14,121 bases of DNA from an uncultured Bacteroidales bacterium (lineage in GTDB: Bacteria; Bacteroidota; Bacteroidia; Bacteroidales; UBA932): contig CAMCIE010000011.1 in NCBI GenBank assembly GCA_945874815.1, positions 1 to 14,121 on the forward strand, written 5' to 3'. The translations under genes were made by a program, and so were the position numbers. The notes under the pieces were generated by a model. It worked only from the letters and a program-made list of their open reading frames with translations, was not told the origin of the DNA and did no database searches. This document shows positions 1-7,211 of the stretch, in pieces. The stretch's first letter is position 1; every line of letters begins with the position of its first letter.

Positions 1-39
1 AGTCTGGGCTTTGCGCTTGAGGTAGCCGCCTTCACCCAT
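1..39 (-). CDS. Possible 5' end of an unidentified gene, cut by window edge
   Basis: An ATG at 39-37 on the minus strand opens a frame that stays open to the window edge (13 codons, reading MGEGGYLKRKAQT). It lies 62 bp after the trmN6 stop in the same direction, so it could be the next gene of that unit. The same frame is also open upstream, back to a stop at 108-106. Those 22 codons are rich in Ile, Thr and Ser (IIGITATIITSISTVSIYKY) but contain no ATG, GTG or TTG in frame. That stretch could be the membrane anchor of a protein with a rare start codon, or simply AT-rich non-coding DNA. Thirteen codons are too few to name a family, and the call may be wrong. Confidence 0.25.
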   Translation of the reverse strand, partial: MGEGGYLKRKAQT

Positions 40-101
40 TATCGGATATTTATAAATGCTGACTGTTGAAATAGAGGTAATAATTGTTGCCGTTATTCCA
101 A

Positions 102-857
102 TTATTTACCCAGGCACAGATACGGAGCAGTTATCCTGAGGTATTCCCCGGAATAGCCGCTTCCTTCGTGTATGGTCAGCAGCCGTTCCGGACACTCCCC
201 CGCAGGACGGCATCGCGAAAATTCCAGTATGCTCCTATGGGGCTGTTTCCTTTCTGTGGACCTTATATCCACGCAGGAGAATAGATGGAGGGACTTTTCC
301 GCCGCAAGTCTCACTGCCATTATTTTGCTGTCGAAGGGCAAAATGAGGCTGAGATGCCCAGAGGGGCTGAGTCTTTGGGACGCAAAGTCCAAGATTTCTT
401 CGAGGGGAAGAGAGTCTGCGTGACGGGTTGCAGCTTTGCGCGAATCGGGTGAATGCAGGTCTTCGAGGAAAAATGGAGGATTGGTGAAAATATGGTCATA
501 GACGGTGCTTCCGCATAGGCTGGAGAACTCGGACAGAGACAGATTATACGCCCTCAGATGCCTTTTCCAGGGAGAAGACTCGAAATTCATTGCGGCTTCC
601 TCGGCTGACGGGGCATCTATGTCTATACCTTCTATTATATAGCTGCTTTGGGTTGCATCGGAAGTCCCGGATAAGGCTTGGTCCATACGCTGCGCAGCCA
701 TAAGAGCAATGGTGCCCGTCCCGGTGCCTATGTCCAGCAGATGACAGGAATCGCCGTTGATGGTCATCAGGGCGCCCAGAAGGACCCCGTCGGTATTTAC
801 CTTCATTGCAGATCTCTCGTTGCAGACCGAGAATTTCTGGAAACGGAAAACCGACAT
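102..857 (-). CDS. trmN6: tRNA1(Val) (adenine-37-N6)-methyltransferase, TrmN6/YfiC family
   Basis: A 251-residue SAM-dependent methyltransferase. TrmN6 (YfiC) methylates N6 of A37 next to the anticodon of tRNA-Val in E. coli. Visible motifs are the family's N-terminal block AMKVNTDGVLLGA (about residues 18-30), the SAM-binding glycine loop LLDIGTGTGTIAL (about 40-52), the acidic ribose-binding IEGIDID (about 75-81), and the catalytic N6-adenine signature NPPFF (126-130). The length is typical of the family. Start choice: the upstream lolD stop TAG (862-860) shares a base with a GTG (860-858), which is followed directly by ATG (857-855). I use the ATG, but GTG would add only one residue. The one- to two-base junction with lolD implies translational coupling. 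No terminator is evident after the stop. Family assignment is firm; the exact tRNA substrate is inferred from the family. Confidence 0.9.
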   Translation of the reverse strand: MSVFRFQKFSVCNERSAMKVNTDGVLLGALMTINGDSCHLLDIGTGTGTIALMAAQRMDQALSGTSDATQSSYIIEGIDIDAPSAEEAAMNFESSPWKRHLRAYNLSLSEFSSLCGSTVYDHIFTNPPFFLEDLHSPDSRKAATRHADSLPLEEILDFASQRLSPSGHLSLILPFDSKIMAVRLAAEKSLHLFSCVDIRSTERKQPHRSILEFSRCRPAGECPERLLTIHEGSGYSGEYLRITAPYLCLGK

Positions 858-859
858 CA

Positions 860-1516
860 CTACTGATTGATTATCAGGCCGTCACTCATCACAAGCTTGC
901 GGTCGCACATGTCGGCGAGTGTCTCGTCGTGGGTGACTATGACTATGGTCTGACCGTGTTTTTCCCTCATATCAAAGAAGATGCGGTGAATATCCTGCTT
1001 GGTTGCAGAGTCCAGATTGCCTGAGGGCTCATCGGCAAAAAGTACTGCGGGTTTGTTGACCAGAGCCCGGGCTATGGCCACTCTCTGGGCTTCACCGCCG
1101 GAGAGCTCGGAAGGTTTGTGGTCCATTCGTTCCAACAGTCCCACTTCAGAAAGCAGTGCTTTGGCTCTTGAGGCTGACTCTTTGTTGGAAAGACCGGCTA
1201 TAAGGGAGGGAATCATTACGTTCTCCAGCGCTGTAAACTCGGGAAGGAGCCTGTGGGATTGGAAGACGAAGCCTATGCGACGGTTGCGGAAGGCCGAGAG
1301 CTTGGATGCGTTCATACGCAAAACGTCTTGCTCATCGATAATGAGGCTGCCTGTGTCTGGAGTGGACAAGGTGCCGAGGATTTGTAGTAAGGTAGATTTG
1401 CCGGCGCCTGAGGCACCAACCACTGAGACCACTTCCCCTTTGGAAATACTGAGACTCACTCCTTTAAGTGCCTGGAGATTGCCGAAAGACTTGCTCAGGT
1501 TTTCTGCTATAATCAT
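860..1516 (-). CDS. lolD: Lipoprotein-releasing system ATP-binding protein LolD
   Basis: A 218-residue ABC ATPase of the LolD/MacB/FtsE group. With a LolC/E-type membrane partner it powers release of outer-membrane lipoproteins from the inner membrane to the carrier LolA. Motifs in order: Walker [10 protein letters not shown] (34-42), Q-loop Q86 inside [18 protein letters not shown], signature LSGGEAQR (138-145), Walker B VLFADEP with catalytic E163, D-loop SGNLD (165-169) and H-loop His196 (VTHD). The phrase [13 protein letters not shown] is characteristic of LolD. Length is normal and there is no fused membrane domain. No LolC/E partner lies in the window, as is common in Bacteroidota where they are often unlinked. 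The gene overlaps the trmN6 start by one base if GTG is used. A TATATTTG -7 box lies 42-49 bp upstream of the ATG. MacB-type or FtsE-type ATPases are the alternative, but the motif set favours LolD. Confidence 0.88.
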   Translation of the reverse strand: MIIAENLSKSFGNLQALKGVSLSISKGEVVSVVGASGAGKSTLLQILGTLSTPDTGSLIIDEQDVLRMNASKLSAFRNRRIGFVFQSHRLLPEFTALENVMIPSLIAGLSNKESASRAKALLSEVGLLERMDHKPSELSGGEAQRVAIARALVNKPAVLFADEPSGNLDSATKQDIHRIFFDMREKHGQTIVIVTHDETLADMCDRKLVMSDGLIINQ

Positions 1517-1557
1517 ATTTGTTTGAATCTATTCTGTTGAAACTCGGTTTCGGATGC

Positions 1558-1565
1558 CAAATATA
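1558..1565 (-). promoter_or_regulatory. Predicted -7 box for lolD-trmN6
   Basis: Read on the minus strand this is TATATTTG, an exact match to the Bacteroidota -7 consensus TAnnTTTG. It would give a leader of about 35 nt before the lolD ATG. I do not see a well-spaced TTTG -33 element (a TTTG lies only 12 bp upstream), so the call rests on the -7 box and its position. Confidence 0.45.
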
Positions 1566-1595
1566 GAAAAGAAAGTGCAAATTTTTGAAGTTTTT

Positions 1596-1626
1596 TTTGC
1601 TGAATCGAAAAAATGGCGTATATTTG
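1596..1626 (+). promoter_or_regulatory. Promoter of tRNA-Pro, sigma-ABfr type
   Basis: TTTG at 1596-1599, exactly 19 bp of spacer, then TATATTTG at 1619-1626. This matches the published Bacteroides consensus (TTTG, N19, TAnnTTTG) at every fixed position. The predicted transcription start falls around 1632, some 10-15 nt before the mature tRNA 5' end. It is the best promoter match in the window. Confidence 0.8.
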
Positions 1627-1644
1627 CAGTCCCATTCGGGGAAA

Positions 1645-1718
1645 CGGGGTGTGGCGCAGTTGGCTAGCGCATCTGGTTTGGGACCAGAGGGTCCTGTGTT
1701 CGAGTCACAGTACCCCGA
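1645..1718 (+). tRNA. tRNA-Pro, anticodon UGG
   Basis: Folds as a complete 74-nt cloverleaf. The acceptor stem CGGGGTG (1645-1651) pairs with TACCCCG (1711-1717) with one G-U pair, and the discriminator is A1718. D arm: GCGC (1654-1657) with GCGC (1667-1670). Anticodon stem: TCTGG (1672-1676) with CCAGA (1684-1688), enclosing loop TTTGGGA, anticodon TGG at 1679-1681. Variable loop: GGGTC. T arm: CTGTG (1694-1698) with CACAG (1706-1710) around TTCGAGT. C1 is the expected first base of bacterial tRNA-Pro. The 3' CCA is not encoded (the next bases are CAA), so it must be added by CCA nucleotidyltransferase. UGG can read most or all four proline codons by wobble. Confidence 0.97.
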
Positions 1719-1719
1719 C

Positions 1720-1753
1720 AAAAAGAGCAACCTTAACGGCTGCTCTTTTTTTT
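1720..1753 (+). terminator. Intrinsic terminator after tRNA-Pro, probably bidirectional
   Basis: The left arm 1720-1732 (AAAAAGAGCAACC) pairs with 1738-1750 (GGCTGCTCTTTTT) through a single A-C mismatch, leaving a five-base loop TTAAC. A T-run continues to 1753. The A-run at the left edge becomes a U-run for transcription from the other side, and the hairpin lies 34-67 bp past the stop of the minus-strand acyltransferase gene. It is therefore well placed to end both transcripts. Confidence 0.85.
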
Positions 1754-1786
1754 GTGCATATTTCGATATAATTGACATTTTGGGGC

Positions 1787-2911
1787 TCAGCAGCCTACAT
1801 ACCATTTGCTGCCAGGCAGGAGCGAAAGGAGCTTCGTGGTCAGTGCGCAGCAGATGAATGTGAGGATGGCTATGCATGGGATGGCCAGAGCAACTGGTAC
1901 AAGCGGCTCTGCAACATTGCCTCCGATCAGCAGTCGAGCGATTGGACCAAGGAAGAACAGATGCATCAGGTACATACCGAAGGACATCTTTGAAAGACTG
2001 ACAATCAGAGCAGGAGTCTTCTTGCACTCGATGCATGAGAAAAGCAGGAAAGCACCGAATGAAGCAACAAGCACGTTAGGAGTGCAGAACTCCCATGACC
2101 ACTCCAGCATCGGGGTCTCGATAGTCTGGCCAGGAGTACCCATGACCCAGAAAGACCAGCCCGTGAAGGCTGCACCGGCAAGCAGGCAGACAGTGCCGAC
2201 AGAAAGCTTCTTGCTGCGTGTCCAGTTCAGATGATACCTTATATAATGTGCCATCACCAGGTATCCGAGATAACCGGAGCAATACCAGAGCATGGTGAAA
2301 CCATTCCAGAAACACTCTCCCCAAATCTCAGGTGATATGAAACGGTGAATCCATGGTATCAGTGTCGAAAAGCCGAATATTCCAAGGAAGGTGAGTTCCT
2401 CCTTCGCAGAGGCCCTTTCAAGCCAAGGCGACACTACCGGAATGATAAGATACAGACTGATAAGCGGATACATGAACCAAAGATGTCCAGCCATGGAAGG
2501 GAAATTGAACGGAATCATCTTGAGGTCATTCAAGGACTGCTCCCAGCTCATTCCTCCCCATGCCAGAGGCAGGAAAGTATAGAGTACCATGAAAACCAGC
2601 ATTGGAGGGATGATTCTCGCAAAGCGTTTCTTGTAGAATTCACCCATTGTCACTCCGCTTTTCACAGGCACCAGAAGAAAAGCCGACACTATCATGAAAA
2701 GAGGAACGGAAATCCTGCCAAGAAAGCCATCATAAAAGGCAACCCAGAAACGGTTGCTCTCATTGGCGAGCATAGATACATTTCCGGCAAGCCCGGAAGT
2801 GTCTGCTCCATAGAAATTTTCACTGGCATGGACCAGCATCACAAGGAAGCAGGCTACTACACGGATGTAATCGATGAAGGCGATTCTGCCTTCAGACACA
2901 GCAGGTTTCAT
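1787..2911 (-). CDS. Membrane acyltransferase, acyltransferase-3 family
   Basis: A 374-residue polytopic membrane protein, apparently about ten hydrophobic segments, of the acyltransferase-3 family. These proteins move acetyl, succinyl or other acyl groups from a cytoplasmic donor onto glycans or lipids at or across the inner membrane. The N-terminal FIDYIR block (12-17) is typical. Arg17 and His28 are exactly ten residues apart, forming the R-X10-H motif that has been shown to be essential in studied members. Other family-like landmarks are VPLFMIVSAFLL (69-80), HLWFMYPLISLYL (143-155) and the late YLMHLFFLGP (314-323). There is no extra SGNH domain. It starts 8 bp after the stop of the GH3 gene, so the two are almost certainly co-transcribed. 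The acceptor cannot be read from sequence: a cell-surface polysaccharide, peptidoglycan or a secreted glycan are all possible. Confidence 0.85.
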   Translation of the reverse strand: MKPAVSEGRIAFIDYIRVVACFLVMLVHASENFYGADTSGLAGNVSMLANESNRFWVAFYDGFLGRISVPLFMIVSAFLLVPVKSGVTMGEFYKKRFARIIPPMLVFMVLYTFLPLAWGGMSWEQSLNDLKMIPFNFPSMAGHLWFMYPLISLYLIIPVVSPWLERASAKEELTFLGIFGFSTLIPWIHRFISPEIWGECFWNGFTMLWYCSGYLGYLVMAHYIRYHLNWTRSKKLSVGTVCLLAGAAFTGWSFWVMGTPGQTIETPMLEWSWEFCTPNVLVASFGAFLLFSCIECKKTPALIVSLSKMSFGMYLMHLFFLGPIARLLIGGNVAEPLVPVALAIPCIAILTFICCALTTKLLSLLPGSKWYVGC

Positions 2912-2919
2912 GCAGACTA

Positions 2920-5247
2920 TTATTTACGTGAAACGGAAATCTCTTTGACAGGAGCCTGAGGGGCGAGGACATTGTGCACCTCCCACTTCTGGGCTGTCCT
3001 GAGTTTGTAATCAACTGTTGCACGGATGTCAGCCACGCTTGCTGCAAAATGCACCTTATATGTGCCGGCAGCTGCCTCCCATGCAGATGAAGCCTCATTG
3101 AAAGATGCTATTCCGTAATTGCTGACCTTGATTTCAAGAGTCTGGCTTTCACCTGGCTGGAGCTCGCGTGTCTTGGCAAATCCTTTCAGTTCGAGAGCTG
3201 GTTTGTCAAGTCCGCCTGCAGGAGCTGTCACATAGATCTGAACAGCCTCTTTTCCTGCCACCTTGCCTGTGTTGGAAACGGTAACAGAAGCAATGAATCC
3301 GTCTGCAGTAGCTTTGACAGATGGCTTGCTGTATGCAAATTCAGTATAGCTCAGTCCATAGCCGAATGGATATGACACCTCAACACCTGCTGTCTGGAAA
3401 TACCTGTAACCAACCCAGATACCGTCAGTATATTCTGAGTAGTCAACATCTTTCACCGGACCTCTCGGACCCCAGCGACGGTTGGTCTGAGCAGGAGCAT
3501 AGTTGTATGGGAAGTTGAGTGAAGAAGGACTGTCGAAATACTGCATAGGGAATGTAGTCGCGAGCTTGCCTGAAGGATTAGCCTTGCCGCAAAGAATATC
3601 GGCGATTGAAGCTCCGCCTTCCATACCCGGCTGCCATGCAAGCAGGATGGCATCTGGAAGATGTTTCCATGAAGCAGTTTCGATGACTCCGCCGATGTTC
3701 AGAACCACTACCACTTTTTTGCCGAGTTCATGGTATTTGTCGCAAAGGTTCTGGATGAGAGCTCGCTCCACCTCATTGAGAAGGAAGTCGCCTTCACCGT
3801 TTTTGCGGTCTCCACCCTCACCGGCATTGCGGCCGATTGTAAGGACTGCTACATCAGTACCCTCTGCTATTCTTGTGATGAAAGGCATGTGCACCTGCAT
3901 TTCAGGAAGAACAGGTTTGCCCCACATATTTGCAGAAAGACTGCGGTTTGCCATATCCTCTACAGTGTAGTCGATATATTTCCTGTACCACTGTGCAGGA
4001 GCAGGGTCAACGCTGAAACCGTCGCCTACCAGACCGTCGTAAAGATTGCGTACATATTCCTTGTTCACATTTCCGGAACCTGTACCGCCTGCTATGAGGT
4101 CATAGGAAGCAACACCGTAAAGTGCTATCTTACTGTCGGTTGACAAAGGAAGCACACCATTGTTCTTCAGGAGGACCATGCCTTCCGTAGCGGCTTTGCG
4201 TACAAGCTGTGCATGAGCCTTAGTGTCTGGCTTGCTTGAATATTTGTAGCCTGCGAAACGTGGAGTTTTCACGATGTAGTTGAGCATGTTGCGGACATTC
4301 CTGTCAAGCTCTTCCTGAGAAATTTCTCCGGATTTGACAGCTGCGATCATGCGCTCCATCTCCACCTGGTTGCCCGGTTCCATAAGGTCATTGCCGGCCT
4401 TGAGGGATTTTACAGTGCCGTCCTTGCAGCCCCAGTCGGTCATGACTATGCCCTTGAAGCCCCACTCGTCGCGAAGTACGGTGGTAAGCAGGTCGTAATC
4501 CTGCTGGGTGTAGTTGCCGTTGAGTTTGTTGTAGGATGACATGACTGTCCATGGGTCAGACTCCTTTACAGCAATCTCGAAGCCTTTGAGATAAATCTCG
4601 CGCAGAGCTCTCTGGCTCACATGAGCGTCGCACTCGTTACGGTTGGTTTCCTGGTCATTGGCTGCATAGTGCTTGATGGAAGTTCCGACACCGTTGCTCT
4701 GGATACCGTTCACATAGGCAGCTGCAATCTTTCCTGTTACGAAAGGATCTTCAGAGAAATATTCGAAGTTGCGGCCGCAAAGCACATTCCTGTGGATATT
4801 CATTCCCGGTGCAAGCAACACGTCCACACCGAATTCCAGGACTTCATTACCCATTGCCTTTGTTACATCTTCAACGAGCTCAGTGTTCCAGGTAGTCGCA
4901 AGTGCAGTTCCGACAGGGAATGCAGTTGCATAATAGGTAGCAGGGTCTCCTTCACGTTTAGGAGAGATACGCACACCGGCAGGACCGTCCGCAAGGACTG
5001 TCTGAGGAATACCCAGACGTGGTACTGCACGTGTGACACCAGCCGCTCCGGGAACAAGGTTTGTCGTACCTGAAGGGACGCCGTCGATGTTGATGGCACG
5101 GCTGCCTCCGACCAGGAGGGTCACCTTTTCTTCGAGGGTCATGGCTTTGATTACCTCGTCGATGTTGTCTTTGCTGAGCTGGGGCTGTGCAAAGGCCATT
5201 GTACCACTTATGAGGGCTGCAATGGAAATGATGATTTTCGGTTTCAT
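2920..5247 (-). CDS. Secreted glycoside hydrolase family 3 (beta-glucosidase type)
   Basis: A 775-residue GH3 enzyme. Residues 1-20 form a signal peptide ending in AFA, with no lipobox cysteine, so a soluble periplasmic protein is expected. The (alpha/beta)8 N-terminal domain carries RNFEYFSEDP (159-168), KHYAANDQE (192-200) and the nucleophile Asp271 in IVMTDWG. The alpha/beta sandwich domain begins near GMVLLKNNGVLPL (356-368). It holds GEGGDRK (476-482), where Glu477 aligns with the acid/base Glu of Thermotoga neapolitana Bgl3B. A fibronectin-III-like domain fills about 640-755, including the family-typical PFGYGLSYTEF (627-637). All catalytic residues are intact and length is normal. It probably releases terminal beta-linked glucose (or another sugar) from oligosaccharides, but substrate cannot be assigned by eye. 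No SusC/SusD pair or sensor lies nearby, so it is not in a standard polysaccharide utilisation locus. It lies 39 bp after prmC, and I see no clear TAnnTTTG box in that gap. Confidence 0.92.
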   Translation of the reverse strand: MKPKIIISIAALISGTMAFAQPQLSKDNIDEVIKAMTLEEKVTLLVGGSRAINIDGVPSGTTNLVPGAAGVTRAVPRLGIPQTVLADGPAGVRISPKREGDPATYYATAFPVGTALATTWNTELVEDVTKAMGNEVLEFGVDVLLAPGMNIHRNVLCGRNFEYFSEDPFVTGKIAAAYVNGIQSNGVGTSIKHYAANDQETNRNECDAHVSQRALREIYLKGFEIAVKESDPWTVMSSYNKLNGNYTQQDYDLLTTVLRDEWGFKGIVMTDWGCKDGTVKSLKAGNDLMEPGNQVEMERMIAAVKSGEISQEELDRNVRNMLNYIVKTPRFAGYKYSSKPDTKAHAQLVRKAATEGMVLLKNNGVLPLSTDSKIALYGVASYDLIAGGTGSGNVNKEYVRNLYDGLVGDGFSVDPAPAQWYRKYIDYTVEDMANRSLSANMWGKPVLPEMQVHMPFITRIAEGTDVAVLTIGRNAGEGGDRKNGEGDFLLNEVERALIQNLCDKYHELGKKVVVVLNIGGVIETASWKHLPDAILLAWQPGMEGGASIADILCGKANPSGKLATTFPMQYFDSPSSLNFPYNYAPAQTNRRWGPRGPVKDVDYSEYTDGIWVGYRYFQTAGVEVSYPFGYGLSYTEFAYSKPSVKATADGFIASVTVSNTGKVAGKEAVQIYVTAPAGGLDKPALELKGFAKTRELQPGESQTLEIKVSNYGIASFNEASSAWEAAAGTYKVHFAASVADIRATVDYKLRTAQKWEVHNVLAPQAPVKEISVSRK

Positions 5248-5286
5248 AATTTGTAGTATTGGTTAAAAGTTGATATATATCTTCAT

Positions 5287-6147
5287 TTATCTGTGGAACA
5301 GGATGTGGCGTGGTCTGGAGGAGAGGTCCCTGATTATGCTGGTGTGGCTGAATCCGGCATTTTTGAATAGCCCGGCGGTTTGCGGGCCGAGGGCTTCGTT
5401 TATCTCCACGATTCCGAAGCCACCGTCTGAAAGCAGGGCGGAGGCATGGGAGGCAATTGCCCTGTAGAATTTCAATGGGTCATCATCGGGTACAAAAAGA
5501 GCAAGCGAGGGCTCCCAGTCAAGTACATTGCTTCTGATAAGCGGTTTTTCGCGCTCCATGACATAAGGAGGATTGCTGAGAATGATATCGAACTTTTGCT
5601 GCCCCACAGGAAGTTCGCCGGAAAGCACGTCTGCTTTGAAGAAAGTCGGAGCATGGTCAGAAGGGAAATTCTGGGCAGCAGCCGTTGCAAGAGCTCCTTC
5701 AGAAATATCGGCTGCAAAAACCCTGCTGCCAGGCAGCTCCAGAGCCATGGTCCATGCGATGCAGCCGCTGCCTGTGCACAGGTCGAGGAGGGAAATATCA
5801 TTTGTCATTCCGCAATTCTGAGCCTGCTCAATGGCAATGCGGCAGAGCAGCTCTGTCTCGGGACGTGGGATCAAAACATTCTGATTCACATTGAAAGGCC
5901 TGCCATAGAACCAGGCCTGCCCCGTGACATATTGCAGGGGTTCTCCCTGCGAGAGTCGGTCAATGCATGGCAAGACCCGGGCAAGGTCAGAGTCACTGAC
6001 CTGAAAGCCCGGGTCGATAATATGCGTATGACGCTGAGTGCCTATAAGATGCTCAAGGAGCAAAAACACCATCTGACGGGCCTCCGTTTCCGGATAAAGC
6101 CTCCTGAGCGTGTCTTCACTCTGTCTTATGAGCTCTCTCAGCAACAT
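5287..6147 (-). CDS. prmC: Release factor glutamine methyltransferase PrmC (HemK)
   Basis: A 286-residue enzyme that methylates the glutamine of the GGQ motif in release factors RF1 and RF2 using SAM, which speeds translation termination. The N-terminal helical domain contains EPLQYVTGQAWFYGRPF (69-85) and the PrmC-type VLIPRPETE (91-99). The Rossmann domain has DLCTGSGCIA (122-131), the acidic ADIS (146-149) and the catalytic NPPYV (192-196) that positions the glutamine amide. Length is standard. Its ATG is 3 bp after the ddl stop, so the two genes are surely co-transcribed. The pairing with a cell-wall gene looks like shared transcription rather than shared function. Confidence 0.95.
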   Translation of the reverse strand: MLLRELIRQSEDTLRRLYPETEARQMVFLLLEHLIGTQRHTHIIDPGFQVSDSDLARVLPCIDRLSQGEPLQYVTGQAWFYGRPFNVNQNVLIPRPETELLCRIAIEQAQNCGMTNDISLLDLCTGSGCIAWTMALELPGSRVFAADISEGALATAAAQNFPSDHAPTFFKADVLSGELPVGQQKFDIILSNPPYVMEREKPLIRSNVLDWEPSLALFVPDDDPLKFYRAIASHASALLSDGGFGIVEINEALGPQTAGLFKNAGFSHTSIIRDLSSRPRHILFHR

Positions 6148-6150
6148 AAA

Positions 6151-7170
6151 TTATGAATTTTCAATTATCGTAGAAAGGAAGTCCGTCATATCCATTCCTG
6201 CCGTGCGCACCATCTTCGGCACCAGAGAGGCGGATGTCATGCCGGGAATTGTGTTGACCTCCAGGAAATACAAGCCGTCCTCAGCGCAGATATAATCCAC
6301 TCTCACCAGACCGGCACATCCGAGGTGGGCATAAATCTTCTTCGAAGTGTCCTGGATAAGATCGCGGAGAGAATCGCTTATCTCAGCCGGACAGACTTCA
6401 CGGCTATGTCCGTTGTACTTGGCTTCATAGTCGAAGAACTCATTTTCTGAAATAATCTCGATGACCGGAAGCGCAACGTTCTGAGTGCCATCGAAATACA
6501 CCGCGCATGTGAGCTCACGGCCAACTATCGCGGCCTCCGCCATGATCATGTCGCCTTCGGAAAAGGCATAATCCACGGCGGTCTGGAAATCTTCGATACT
6601 CTTGACTTTGGTAACGCCGAAGCTGCTGCCTCCGTCTGTAGGTTTCACGAACATAGGAAGTCCCAGACGCTCCACTGCATACTGTGCAAGATTGTCCGTC
6701 GGGTCACCCTTGCGGATGAAAATGTCGTCTGCACATTTCACAAAATCCACATCCTTGAGGTAGCTTTTGCATGAATATTTGTCGAAAGTCATGGCTGCCA
6801 CAAAGGAATTGCATCCGCTGTGAGGCACACCTATCATTTCAAGATAGCCCTGCATCTTGCCGTTCTCTCCCGGAGTTCCGTGCTGCATGATGTAGGCATA
6901 GTCAAATTTGACCTTCTCGGAGTCCAGAACTACAGAAAAGTCTGTTTTGTCAATCTGCGGGCGCTCGCCCTCTGGAATGAGGACTCTCATCGAATTCTGT
7001 TTCCTGTACGCTACAAGGGACCAATCGCCGAAACGGGCGAAAATTTCATATACATCGTATTTGGTGCCGTCGATGCGGGATGATGTGAATTCGTCGCTGC
7101 GGCATGCGACCTCCCATTCTGAGGAGTCGCTGCCATAGATTACTGCTATTGTTTTTATTGGGGTTGACAT
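6151..7170 (-). CDS. ddl: D-alanine--D-alanine ligase
   Basis: A 339-residue ATP-grasp ligase that joins two D-alanines for the end of the peptidoglycan stem peptide. Motifs are QHGTPGENGKMQGYLE (96-111, the HGxxGE block), VPHSGCNSFVAAMTFDK (115-131), the ATP-grasp loop VKPTDGGSSFGV (175-186), and the omega-loop FDYEAKY (246-252). Its Tyr252 matches the Tyr of D-Ala-D-Ala ligases, whereas D-Ala-D-lactate ligases carry Phe or a different loop. The Mg-binding end is LEVNTIPGMTSASLVP (303-318). The N-terminal substrate loop reads GSDSSEWEVA (13-22) rather than the usual SxEHEVS; the key Glu is kept but His is replaced by Trp. It is the first gene of the close-packed ddl-prmC-GH3-acyltransferase series and lies 119 bp behind PBP1A. 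No TAnnTTTG box is visible in that gap, so read-through from PBP1A is possible. Confidence 0.94.
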   Translation of the reverse strand: MSTPIKTIAVIYGSDSSEWEVACRSDEFTSSRIDGTKYDVYEIFARFGDWSLVAYRKQNSMRVLIPEGERPQIDKTDFSVVLDSEKVKFDYAYIMQHGTPGENGKMQGYLEMIGVPHSGCNSFVAAMTFDKYSCKSYLKDVDFVKCADDIFIRKGDPTDNLAQYAVERLGLPMFVKPTDGGSSFGVTKVKSIEDFQTAVDYAFSEGDMIMAEAAIVGRELTCAVYFDGTQNVALPVIEIISENEFFDYEAKYNGHSREVCPAEISDSLRDLIQDTSKKIYAHLGCAGLVRVDYICAEDGLYFLEVNTIPGMTSASLVPKMVRTAGMDMTDFLSTIIENS

Positions 7171-7183
7171 TGTTTATTGGTTT

Positions 7184-7211
7184 AGATTCCTCGACTTCGC
7201 TCGGAATGACA
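7184..7211 (-). repeat. Copy of a dispersed intergenic repeat (TGTCATTCCGAGCGAAG...)
   Basis: On the minus strand these 28 bases start TGTCATTCCGAGCGAAG and end TCGAGGAATCT. From memory this strongly resembles a short intergenic repeat of the form GTCATTCCGAGCG.AGCGAGGAATCT found in many copies in diverse bacterial genomes, Bacteroidota included. I cannot run a search to confirm that. The outer bases (ATTCC and GGAAT) and inner CGA/TCG can pair imperfectly as a small hairpin. It overlaps the first unit of the tandem array next to it. Confidence 0.55.

Noticed and set aside
1464..2036. 190-codon minus-strand frame running through the tRNA gene, the lolD start and the acyltransferase end
   Set aside because: It crosses a tRNA, a terminator and a promoter and overlaps two well-supported genes; the sequence resembles no protein family I know.
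5446..6156. 236-codon plus-strand frame opposite prmC
   Set aside because: Antisense shadow of PrmC, which has intact motifs on the minus strand.
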